In this document: positions 7,639 to 14,133 of the stretch, piece by piece | Position numbering within the stretch: the first letter of the stretch is position 1 | Layout of the letters: each line of letters begins with the position of its first letter | Virus record (IMG/VR): IMGVR_UViG_3300009012_000009 | Coordinates: 1-22,350 of that record | Length of the DNA: 22,350 nucleotides | Origin: a virus | Strand: one strand, 5' to 3' | Program-made: the position numbers and the translations under genes | Notes under the pieces: model-generated | What the model saw: only the letters and a program-made list of their open reading frames with translations | What the model was told of the DNA's origin: nothing | The model's database searches: none

Positions 7639-7781
7639 GGTTTCTGCTGATCGTCATTGCAATCGGCACACGCGACCCAGATGAAATCGCGATGACGACC
7701 ATCAGCACTCATCGGACGCCAGACATGCCAGCCGGAGCCATCGCCGCAATTAGGGCAGAGAATTGTCACGGAGTTTCGCAT
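7539..7781 (-). CDS. Cys-rich zinc-binding-like protein, 80 aa
   Basis: Preferred start is ATG at 7781, giving MRNSVTILCPNCGDGSGWHV; the frame can be extended to 7847 but that part overlaps another minus ORF. Cys pairs are CPNC (residues about 9-12), ACADC (about 36-40), CEGC and a CCC run, enough for two zinc sites. The first two thirds look clearly coding. The 3' end overlaps the plus-strand gene at 7429-7638 tail to tail. It is the last gene of the leftward block; the ORF at 7750-7914 precedes it with a 32-base overlap. Confidence 0.55.
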   Translation of the reverse strand: MRNSVTILCPNCGDGSGWHVWRPMSADGRHRDFIWVACADCNDDQQKPHPDVCEGCGEKEVFCCCRATSQAARSAQWKNS

Positions 7782-7914
7782 CGTGCCATGCCAGAATCGC
7801 GACCATCGCCACCCAAATATCAGCAATCGGTTCACCGTAATCCGCAATCACTCTGGGCAATCTGCGTTGGGCCACGCGAACGCGGCAGAAACGGTCAATT
7901 GCCTGCAAATTCAC
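7750..7914 (-). CDS. Small hypothetical ORF, 54 aa
   Basis: Reading leftward from GTG 7914 to TAA 7752-7750. The product contains a basic start (AIDRFCRVRVAQRRLPRV) and an amphipathic or weakly hydrophobic end (IADIWVAMVAILAWHDAKLR). The amino-acid pattern looks like protein rather than antisense noise, and it runs into the zinc-ribbon gene with a 32-base overlap. There is no good Shine-Dalgarno sequence, and a TTG at 7920 is an alternative start, so the 5' end is uncertain. Confidence 0.4.
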   Translation of the reverse strand: MNLQAIDRFCRVRVAQRRLPRVIADYGEPIADIWVAMVAILAWHDAKLRDNSLP

Positions 7915-7989
7915 GTACAAGCGGGTTTTAGCCGATTTAGCCTTGCGTCGGGCCTAGCTCATCTGTTAGGCTGATCGCAGGAGCAGACC

Positions 7990-8070
7990 ATGCTGATTCT
8001 GGAGATTGCGGCAGCCTTCTACATCGTGCAATGCCTCTTCGGCTTCATTGTGCTCTGGGTCGGTGATTGA
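7990..8070 (+). CDS. 26-aa single-pass membrane peptide
   Basis: ATG 7990 has a perfect AGGAG at 7979-7983 with 6-nt spacing, the best ribosome-binding site in this region. The product, MLILEIAAAFYIVQCLFGFIVLWVGD, is hydrophobic throughout except one Glu and the last Asp, enough for one transmembrane helix. It ends 2 bases from the stop codon of the minus-strand gene at 8073. Small phage membrane peptides can be lysis, superinfection-exclusion or host-modulating factors; nothing here decides between these. Too short for most gene finders. Confidence 0.5.
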   Translation: MLILEIAAAFYIVQCLFGFIVLWVGD

Positions 8071-8072
8071 GG

Positions 8073-9209
8073 TTACGGTTGATCGTCGGGTGATTGCGCC
8101 GCAGCGAGCACGGCCGCCCGAATCAACTGCGGCGACACTTTGGCGACTGATCCCGCTGCTCCATACGCCCCGCGTGCGAGCAGGGATTTGAACATCGGGC
8201 TGCGGTCAGCCAAGGCCGTCAGAAACGTCATTGGATTGTGCGTCACCCAGGCAAAACCGATCGGGTCACGATTGCCAGACATGGCCACGCGGCGTCCCAC
8301 CACATCGGCGGCTTGCAGGAGTTTTCCTTCACGGGCATTCAGGGCCGACACGGCGGGCACTTCAGTGGCAATTTCCTCTTTCAGCCCACGCGCCAAGCCT
8401 TTCTGCGCTTCAATCGTTGCTGATTTGAGCTCGCCGTACTTCCCCGCGAGCTGGCGATACGTGCCCGTTTTCAACGCTTGCGCCTGTTCAATCGGTAAGC
8501 GGCTCCCACCATACGCCTCGAGGAATTCGTTGCCGACATCAGCTACCGCTCCGAGGTCACTGGCCGGATTGACTTGCTGGCTGACGTGTTGGGCGACGGG
8601 CGTCAACCGGGTGACGACGGCGTGAGGGCTAATAGTAGCAGTCGATCCGGCGAGCGCGTCTTTGATTTGCTCATTCGTCGCATCGATCAATGCGCCCAAC
8701 TTGGCTTGTCCCGCTTTCGTGATTGAAATGCCCTCATCAAGCAAGGTTTTGACCAGTTGCGGCGTGCCGCCCGTCGCGCGCTTCGCTGCGGCGAGTGTCG
8801 GTTTGACGGCTGACTGCATCAAGCGAGTGCCGCCTGCTCGCAGCGCTGCGCCAGTGCCAAGGCCCACGGCTTCAGGGACAGCGCCTTGCCAGACACCTTC
8901 CTTTGCCACCGCTTGCACCGCTTCAAGCGGCGTGCTGGGTGCTGGGCGTCCGCGCGCACGATTGATGAGTTGCTTGTAGGCTTCTGCGCCACCGGCGCCA
9001 AACAGCCCACCGACGACCGTGCCACCAGGACCGAGCACGGAGCCGGTGAGGCCGCCCACAATCCCGCCAGCGACCGGCAGCTTATTGATGGCCCAATCCG
9101 CCCAACTTTCCGGTGTTTTCGGTGTCGGTGAAGGCGTCGGACTGACATCTTCGGCGCGAAAGGTTGTCGGCGCGTCGATCTCGGCGGCCGTGAACTTGAC
9201 GGTCTGCAC
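8073..9209 (-). CDS. Ejection/internal virion protein candidate
   Basis: A 378-aa protein starting with GTG 9209 that shares one base with the TAG of the preceding gene, so translation is coupled. After a Pro/Thr linker, residues about 45-80 form a Gly/Val-rich hydrophobic segment (LPVAGGIVGGLTGSVLGPGG, then VVGGLFGAGG), of the sort that enters membranes. The rest is mainly Ala-rich helix with charged turns. Podoviral ejection proteins, packed in the head and released to span the cell envelope during DNA entry, have this makeup and lie next to tail genes. No lytic transglycosylase motif is visible. Assignment is by composition and position. Confidence 0.6.
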   Translation of the reverse strand: MQTVKFTAAEIDAPTTFRAEDVSPTPSPTPKTPESWADWAINKLPVAGGIVGGLTGSVLGPGGTVVGGLFGAGGAEAYKQLINRARGRPAPSTPLEAVQAVAKEGVWQGAVPEAVGLGTGAALRAGGTRLMQSAVKPTLAAAKRATGGTPQLVKTLLDEGISITKAGQAKLGALIDATNEQIKDALAGSTATISPHAVVTRLTPVAQHVSQQVNPASDLGAVADVGNEFLEAYGGSRLPIEQAQALKTGTYRQLAGKYGELKSATIEAQKGLARGLKEEIATEVPAVSALNAREGKLLQAADVVGRRVAMSGNRDPIGFAWVTHNPMTFLTALADRSPMFKSLLARGAYGAAGSVAKVSPQLIRAAVLAAAQSPDDQP

Positions 9210-10789
9210 TATTTCACTCCGACGCCTTCGTAGCTGCCATCGGGATTGATTTTCGTCACCCGCAAGCGAACGCCTTTGACCGTCACAATCTCACCGAGTT
9301 TCGGCGCTGGTGTCGCGGTGACTGTTGGCGTCGGTATCGGCGCGGGTGTGCTCGACAGGCCCGCCGCGCCGATACTCTCGATGGAGTTCTGTCGAATCTT
9401 CAGATTCGTGCGGGCGAGTTGAATGGCGCTGAGCAGTTGATCCTTCGTCCAATCGGCCGACAGGTTCTTTTGTGCGAGGCCGAGCGCATGATCGGTCGGG
9501 GAGTTGCCGCCCATGTAGACGTTGCCGAGTTCGGAGGTCACGTCGGTGATCTGGGCCTGGAGATTGGTCGCAATTTGCTGAGCCTTCGGGCCGAGGGCAC
9601 CATTCACGGCGGCGGCGAGTTGAACTTTGTTCAGGATTGGAAACTTGCCGGCATCCCACTGCTTTGCCAAGTCTTCAATGACGCCTAGTGAGTCGGATGC
9701 TGTACTGATCGCTTGTCGGAGTCGCGTTTGCTGCGCGCCGTTCAACGTCGCGACATGCTTTTGGGCGGCTTGCCAGTCGAGATTGGCTTTGGTCAGATCG
9801 TATCCACGCTTGGAGAGTTCGGCGCGGACTGGACCAGCCATCCGATACAGCCCTCTCACATCAGGCGGTTGCAAGCCTTGCTCAATGGCATCCGCGATCG
9901 AAGCAGCATCGGTGGTTGTTTGCTGAAGGGTGACGGCTGATGCCGGCGGAATAGCTTTGACTTGGCCGGTGACATCTTTCCCTTGATACATCCACTTGCC
10001 GCCCGAGCCGTCTTTGTTCGGCACGTAATCGACGGGCACATCGCCGACGCCGGGCAAGCGCATCGTGTGGGTTTGCGACGGTGACGGCTTCTCAGGCGCC
10101 GTATAGATCGGTTGATTCGTGGTCGGATCCACCAACGTGCCGCCCGCGGGCACTTCGCGCGGCTTGATACGTTCGCTCGCCCCTTTCGACTGCTGGATGT
10201 AGCGTGCTTTGACGGCCGTTCGCGCCTCGGGCGGCATCGACAGATTCCGATTCGCTTCCTCGCGCGTGATCCACTGATTACGCGCCGCGACACCGTTGAA
10301 GACTTGCCAATCGCCCTCGTTGGTCACATCCAGGCCCACGGCGCTATTGCCCAGGCTTTCTCGGTTCTGGTCGAGTAACCGCCCGCGCAACTCCTGCGTC
10401 TTCGCCGCTTCCTCATTCCATTTCGTGCCCTGCTCCAAAATCTTCGGCACGTAATGGCCCATCTTGTTGGCTTGTGCAACCTTCGTGGCCTTTTCGATGC
10501 TGAAGTGGCCTTCATCATCCCAAATCGGCTGGCTCCAGACGTAATCGAGCGCGTCCTGCTCGCCTTGGGCGCGCTGCTCGCCGCGGAGGCGCAGGTCGGT
10601 GAGCTGTTGCTCGGAGGCCGCTTGCTGGTTCAACCGCTGCTCGCGCGACTTCAGCAGATTCTGCTCGGCAACCTGCTGCGGGATCGCGCCGATGTTCTGG
10701 ATGGCCTCTCCCCAAATTCGGCCACGTTCGCGCGCCGCGGCGGCTTGGGATTGGCCGTAAGCGGTGAGAATTGCAGCGACATCACTCAT
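9209..10789 (-). CDS. Large helical internal-virion/ejection-type protein
   Basis: A 526-aa protein from ATG 10789. Residues 1-90 are a coiled-coil-prone Gln/Arg/Glu segment (AYGQSQAAAARERGRIWGEA, QQVAEQNLLKSREQRLNQQ). A Pro-rich middle (residues about 210-260) precedes a beta patch (KDGSGGKWMYQGKDVTGQV). Residues about 290-470 are Ala/Leu/Gln helices, then a Pro/Thr linker and a small C-terminal beta domain (GEIVTVKGVRLRVTKINPDGSYEG). This architecture recurs in proteins of podovirus-like metagenomic phages next to ejection genes. The start is weakly marked; a perfect 10-bp hairpin lies 37 nt upstream. The pentanucleotide cassette separates it from the rest of its operon. Confidence 0.65.
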   Translation of the reverse strand: MSDVAAILTAYGQSQAAAARERGRIWGEAIQNIGAIPQQVAEQNLLKSREQRLNQQAASEQQLTDLRLRGEQRAQGEQDALDYVWSQPIWDDEGHFSIEKATKVAQANKMGHYVPKILEQGTKWNEEAAKTQELRGRLLDQNRESLGNSAVGLDVTNEGDWQVFNGVAARNQWITREEANRNLSMPPEARTAVKARYIQQSKGASERIKPREVPAGGTLVDPTTNQPIYTAPEKPSPSQTHTMRLPGVGDVPVDYVPNKDGSGGKWMYQGKDVTGQVKAIPPASAVTLQQTTTDAASIADAIEQGLQPPDVRGLYRMAGPVRAELSKRGYDLTKANLDWQAAQKHVATLNGAQQTRLRQAISTASDSLGVIEDLAKQWDAGKFPILNKVQLAAAVNGALGPKAQQIATNLQAQITDVTSELGNVYMGGNSPTDHALGLAQKNLSADWTKDQLLSAIQLARTNLKIRQNSIESIGAAGLSSTPAPIPTPTVTATPAPKLGEIVTVKGVRLRVTKINPDGSYEGVGVK

Positions 10790-10825
10790 TTAATGCTCAA
10801 CCGTTCTATGGTAAAGTGAGCGACG

Positions 10826-10852
10826 ACGGTGAGCGTTTTCCGCGCTCACCGT
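10826..10852. other. Perfect 10-bp hairpin upstream of minus-strand gene
   Basis: ACGGTGAGCG at 10826-10835 pairs perfectly with CGCTCACCGT at 10843-10852 across a 7-nt loop. Neither side is followed by a T-run, so it is not an ordinary terminator. It lies in the divergent gap between the minus gene at 10789 and the pentanucleotide array; GTGAGCG also occurs again directly upstream (10817-10823). Could be an operator, an mRNA leader hairpin or a boundary of the inserted cassette. Confidence 0.6.
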
Positions 10853-10914
10853 GTCTAACCACATTCCCCGCAGTTGGAGGCTGCGCGGTCGATGGCTGTC
10901 GAATCTTAGCAAAT

Positions 10915-11159
10915 TCAGGTCGAGTGGGCTCAGGTATGGCCCGGTTTGGTCAGGTATGGTCAGGCGAGATCAGGCATGGCAAGGCTTGGTATGCCAGGGT
11001 AGGCCGGGATTGGGCGGTGTGCGGTATGGCGCGGCAAGGTACAGCGAGGTTGGGTGTGACAGGGTTGGGTCAGGTATGGCGAGGCAGGGTTCGGTTTGCT
11101 CGGGTCAGGCACGGCTAGACGAGGTTCGGCAGGGTTCGCTTCGATGTGGCATGGCGTGG
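10915..11159 (+). repeat. YNNGG pentanucleotide array 1 (49 units)
   Basis: Forty-nine consecutive 5-nt units with no indel; units start at coordinates divisible by 5. Read by eye, position 1 is C or T in 49 of 49, position 4 is G in 46 of 49 and positions 4-5 are GG in 36 of 49, while positions 2 and 3 vary. Typical units: TCAGG, TATGG, CATGG, CAAGG, TTCGG. It ends 21 nt before the ATG of the cassette gene, in its sense orientation. Confidence 0.92.
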
Positions 11160-11167
11160 CTTTATTT

Positions 11168-11173
11168 GGAGGG
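11168..11173 (+). promoter_or_regulatory. Ribosome-binding site of cassette gene
   Basis: GGAGGG, 7 nt before ATG 11181, lies just outside the array. It decides the start: the open frame back to 10851 would read through the whole array and is probably not translated. Confidence 0.8.
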
Positions 11174-11180
11174 TAGAGCG

Positions 11181-11831
11181 ATGGCACAAAACCAAGAGAC
11201 TGAAATTGGCCCCGTTGACAATTCAGCAAAAGGACTCATCGCATTCGGCGAGCCGTACATGGTACGCGCGATATTGGTCGGCGTAGCTGACATCTTGTTT
11301 CACCGATGGTCCGTAGAAGGCGTGGAAGCGAAGGGTCGAGCGGCGAAAGGATCAAAGGCGAAGCGTTCCGACGATTTAGAAAGTTACGTATGGAGGGACG
11401 ATCTCGGCCGACTGTGCGTGCCCGGTGAGTACGTCAGGCAATCAGTCATCAATGCGGCCAAGTTCCGACAAGATCCGCGCAGCCCGCGTAAGTCTGCAAT
11501 GGACCTATACAAAGCTGGCGTCGTGTCACTCACGCATCTTGCGCCAGTGAATGCGAACGGCACGCCACTCGATGCGAAGCCACAAGCGTGGGATTACGAG
11601 CATCGGTGCCGGGTCACGGTGCAACGCAATGGCATCACGCGGACGCGACCGGCGATGAAAGCAGGTTGGACAATCACTTGTGATTTTTTGATCAATTTAC
11701 CGGAGTATGTCGCACCCGATGCGCTTCATGATGTCCTGGTCAACGCTGGCCGTCTGATCGGTCTGGCTGATTTCAGACCGAGCTATGGCCGATTTGCCGT
11801 CAAGTCTTTCGAAGGATTGATCCTCGAATAA
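11181..11831 (+). CDS. Array-flanked protein, possible RAMP (Cas7-like) fold
   Basis: A 216-aa protein on the + strand inside a minus-strand operon, with pentanucleotide arrays on both sides. Residues 26-47 give a beta strand (YMVRAILVGVADILFHRW). A basic loop (KGRAAKGSKAKR, 51-62) and a short beta hairpin lead to LCVPGEYVRQSVINAAK at 78-94, like the strand-PG-helix step of RAMP proteins. Near the C-terminus GLADFRPSYGRFAV (194-207) resembles the Gly-rich RAMP loop. No nuclease or helicase motif is seen. Similarity is by eye only, so homology is unproven; a single-strand annealing protein or another small RNA/ssDNA-binding fold are alternatives. Conserved arrays on both sides suggest the gene and repeats work together. 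Confidence 0.7.
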   Translation: MAQNQETEIGPVDNSAKGLIAFGEPYMVRAILVGVADILFHRWSVEGVEAKGRAAKGSKAKRSDDLESYVWRDDLGRLCVPGEYVRQSVINAAKFRQDPRSPRKSAMDLYKAGVVSLTHLAPVNANGTPLDAKPQAWDYEHRCRVTVQRNGITRTRPAMKAGWTITCDFLINLPEYVAPDALHDVLVNAGRLIGLADFRPSYGRFAVKSFEGLILE

Positions 11832-11839
11832 CGACCAAT

Positions 11840-12154
11840 TGCGGCTCGGCGTGGTGCGGTCGGTCTGGGTACGGTTCGGCGTGGTGGGGCATGGTTAGGC
11901 TCGCTGGGACAGGACTTGGCACGGCGGGGTAAGGCTAGGTGGGATAAGGCGAGGTACGGTGCGGCATGGCCAGGTGTGGCAAGGTCGGATTTGCTAAGGC
12001 GTGGTAAGGCGTGGCGCACTCAGGCGGGCTAGGATTTGGTCTGGTTCGGCGGGGTGGGGCACGGTCAGGCAAGCTGTGGCATGGTGCGGTCGGATTAGGC
12101 GAGGCAAGGCTAGCTGCGGTGAGTTACGGCAGGATTCGGTATGGCATGGTATGG
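11840..12154 (+). repeat. YNNGG pentanucleotide array 2 (63 units)
   Basis: Sixty-three units in unbroken 5-nt phase beginning 9 bases after the stop of the cassette gene. Position 1 is a pyrimidine in 63 of 63, position 4 is G in 62 of 63, and GG occurs in 48 of 63. Same strand and same unit as array 1, yet the unit order is not a copy of array 1. Ends 3 bases before the TAA of the minus gene at 12158. Confidence 0.92.
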
Positions 12155-12175
12155 CCCTTATCCTCCATATAAGGG
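12155..12175. other. Hairpin at the end of array 2
   Basis: CCCTTAT at 12155-12161 pairs with ATAAGGG at 12169-12175 around a 7-nt loop, starting directly at the array edge; five T's follow 8 nt later (12184-12188) on the + strand. It may end or protect a + strand array transcript, but it also lies over the last codons and stop of the minus gene at 12158, so it is a weak terminator candidate only. Confidence 0.4.
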
Positions 12176-12922
12176 TACGCTGGTTTTTGTGCTTTGTCCG
12201 GCTGAAAGTCCACCGGCGTACAAGTCTCGATATCGGTTCCAGGGATCTTGTGATTGGGTCAAGAAGTTTTCTTGATACTTTCTGAACGCCCTGTCATATG
12301 CTGCGCCGTATTCGCCGGACGCGTAGTCTTGCGCGTACCGATTCAAACTTTTCTGCGTGCCACCACTCAAAAGTGAACCCTGTGCGGCTGCGCTCCGTTC
12401 GAGGGCCTGTTGCCCCATGGCCATACGAGCTTGATAACCGGGCTCGGCTTGTAAGTCTGAAAGCGATGGAGCTTGGAACGGTGGCGGGATCGCGCCTGGT
12501 CCCGTGTAAGGACCACCGCCTGCCCCGCCTGCTCCTGCGCCACCAGCGCCCCCTTGGGGAATCCAAACGGGATGCCCTTCACCAAAACCGACGCGCACCC
12601 ACTGCCCATTCGGGAGCTGGATCTTCGTCTGATCACCGACGGCGTTCGGCGGCGTGATCTTGAAGCCGTATTGCTGCAACGTCGGAGCGAGTTCGTTGAA
12701 GGTCTGTTGATTCCACGGCCGATTCCCGACCAACTGCATGAACCATTGCTGTTCGTTGCCGGGTGTGGGGCCACCGCCGCCTGTCAACGCGCCGGATTGC
12801 GAGCCGTAGACGTTCGGCATGGTCGGTGAACCGGGTGTACCAGCGGTCTGCGTCTGCATGCGGCCCGCTTGTTGGCTCCACCAATCACTGCCGCCGTCCG
12901 TCAACGCGAATTGGTTCGGCAT
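12158..12922 (-). CDS. Virion/DNA-transfer-type protein
   Basis: A 254-aa protein from ATG 12922, 3 bases after the TAG of the previous gene. The N-terminal half is Gly/Gln/Pro-rich with a small folded part (QLPNGQWVRVGFGEGHPVW) and a Gly-Ala linker (about 125-145). Residues about 150-230 carry the recurrent phage pattern QQALERSAAAQGSLLSGGTQ followed by LNRYAQDYASGEYGAAYDRA and a QDPWNRYRDLYAGG segment. I know this pattern from phage proteins encoded among podoviral tail and DNA-transfer genes. Function in the virion is inferred. The stop codon lies against array 2, which marks the edge of the inserted cassette. Confidence 0.7.
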   Translation of the reverse strand: MPNQFALTDGGSDWWSQQAGRMQTQTAGTPGSPTMPNVYGSQSGALTGGGGPTPGNEQQWFMQLVGNRPWNQQTFNELAPTLQQYGFKITPPNAVGDQTKIQLPNGQWVRVGFGEGHPVWIPQGGAGGAGAGGAGGGPYTGPGAIPPPFQAPSLSDLQAEPGYQARMAMGQQALERSAAAQGSLLSGGTQKSLNRYAQDYASGEYGAAYDRAFRKYQENFLTQSQDPWNRYRDLYAGGLSAGQSTKTSVPLYGG

Positions 12923-12925
12923 GGT

Positions 12926-14041
12926 CTATCCCACCACTTGCGCGCCCGCCTGCTGATAAAATGACACATGCTCTTGCGGCACGGCTTTGGTGCTCCCATC
13001 GGGCGCTCGCATTGTGATCATCTGTCCAACTGAAGCCGGACGCGGCACCGCGGTGCCTTCGGCTGGTCCGCCTGGTGTCGCGGGTCCGCGCTGACGGATA
13101 TCCGGCTGCACGGCTCCGGTTTCCGATCCCGTGACGCCGGGCCAGGTCTGCGCGGGAGCAAACTGGCTCGGATCGAGGCCGAGAATCTGGGCCATCCGTG
13201 CCCCAGCGCTCTGACCGAGGTTCATGTAGGGCTGCATCCGAGCATTGAACTGCCCATAGCGTTGCGCTTCGAGATTCTGGAGGTACTGATCACGTTGCTT
13301 GGCGTAGGCCAAGGCTTCGCGGGCGGTCTGGGCTTGAATTTCGGCAGCTTTACTGATCCCGCGAGACTGGATGCCCGCCCCGATCAGATTACCCGCCGTG
13401 CCGATCACCGCTCCACCTGCGGTACTGCCGAGAAACTTGCCGACGCCGCCCAGCCAGCTACTCGCACCGGTTCCCGCCGTACCGCCGCTCATTCCAGCAG
13501 CCGCTTCGGTCGCGACATCGGCTCCGAGCGCTCCTGTCGCCCCAGTCGTGCCTGCTGCACCGGCCGTGATCGGGGCCGTGGCGGCTGGCGCGGCACCGGA
13601 GGCCACGCCGGTGCCCGCGCCAGCCTCTCCAGCCCCAGCGGCTCCACCGCCGCCCGTGAGCGCTTGGACGGCATATGGGGCGACCACGGGGGCCGCCATC
13701 AAGGCAATCGTCGTTTTCGGATGCTTTGCGGCCCAGACCAAGGGCGAGAGCGCACTATGGCCCCCTTGCTCCATACTGACGACCCGGCCGTTCTCAAGCC
13801 GATAATCGGTGTCCCCTACGCGAACGGTGGTCGATTGACCGCTCCGCAGCGCCGTTTGAATGCGCGGATCTTGCAGCTCGGCGCGCACCTCTGGCGAGAG
13901 GTTCGGATTGCTCGGGTCGGTGGCCGCATACCGATGGGCCGCTTGATAGAGGCGCGCTTCGGCCAACGTCATGGCGACGGGGCCATTCGGGGTAGGGACC
14001 CAAATCTTGCCGGCCGGGGGTGAGGCGTAACGGTTCGCCAT
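12926..14041 (-). CDS. Ala/Gly-rich ejection/neck-type virion protein
   Basis: A 371-aa protein from ATG 14041. Order: N-terminal helical part (VAMTLAEARLYQAAHRYAA), a small beta part (TTVRVGDTDYRLENGRVVSM), a hydrophobic segment (TTIALMAAPVVAPYAVQAL, about 110-128), a long Gly/Ala/Thr low-complexity stretch with a second hydrophobic patch (STAGGAVIGTAGNLIGAG), then a helix (ISKAAEIQAQTAREALAYAK, YLQNLEAQRY) and a C-terminal motif (ITMRAPDGSTKAVPQEHVSF) often found at C-termini of phage virion proteins. This fits a protein released with the DNA, forming or lining a channel. It directly precedes the gene at 12158-12922, probably in the same complex. Confidence 0.65.
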   Translation of the reverse strand: MANRYASPPAGKIWVPTPNGPVAMTLAEARLYQAAHRYAATDPSNPNLSPEVRAELQDPRIQTALRSGQSTTVRVGDTDYRLENGRVVSMEQGGHSALSPLVWAAKHPKTTIALMAAPVVAPYAVQALTGGGGAAGAGEAGAGTGVASGAAPAATAPITAGAAGTTGATGALGADVATEAAAGMSGGTAGTGASSWLGGVGKFLGSTAGGAVIGTAGNLIGAGIQSRGISKAAEIQAQTAREALAYAKQRDQYLQNLEAQRYGQFNARMQPYMNLGQSAGARMAQILGLDPSQFAPAQTWPGVTGSETGAVQPDIRQRGPATPGGPAEGTAVPRPASVGQMITMRAPDGSTKAVPQEHVSFYQQAGAQVVG

Positions 14042-14133
14042 GTGTTCGGTTTTCCCGAAATCGTGTCAGATCGCGCGATTATGTGCTGATTTCGATGTAA
14101 AGTATCCTGTTTTTCTGTCGATTCGAACACTTC
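14042..14133. other. Short intergenic gap in the minus operon
   Basis: Ninety-two bases, less GC-rich than the flanking genes, separate two otherwise tightly packed minus-strand genes. A CATAAT -10-like hexamer is present on the minus strand, but no matching -35 box at proper spacing, so a promoter is possible but not shown. Confidence 0.3.

Noticed and set aside
10851-11180. In-frame N-terminal extension of the cassette gene through array 1 (326-aa reading)
   Set aside because: The array is open in this frame because YNNGG units rarely make stops on the + strand; a strong GGAGGG site 7 nt before ATG 11181 gives a better start. A translated repeat domain cannot be fully excluded.
10915-12154. 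CRISPR array
   Set aside because: No identical 20-40-nt repeats with unique spacers; the unit is 5 nt and degenerate, and no cas1/cas2 genes are seen.
10915-12154. Ordinary microsatellite slippage or a transposon with flanking repeats
   Set aside because: Slippage would give near-identical units and frequent indels; here bases 2-3 vary widely while phase is perfect. No transposase or inverted ends were found.
12001-12285. 94-codon + strand ORF in and after array 2
   Set aside because: Begins within the array and ends antisense to the minus gene at 12158; no start signal or plausible product.
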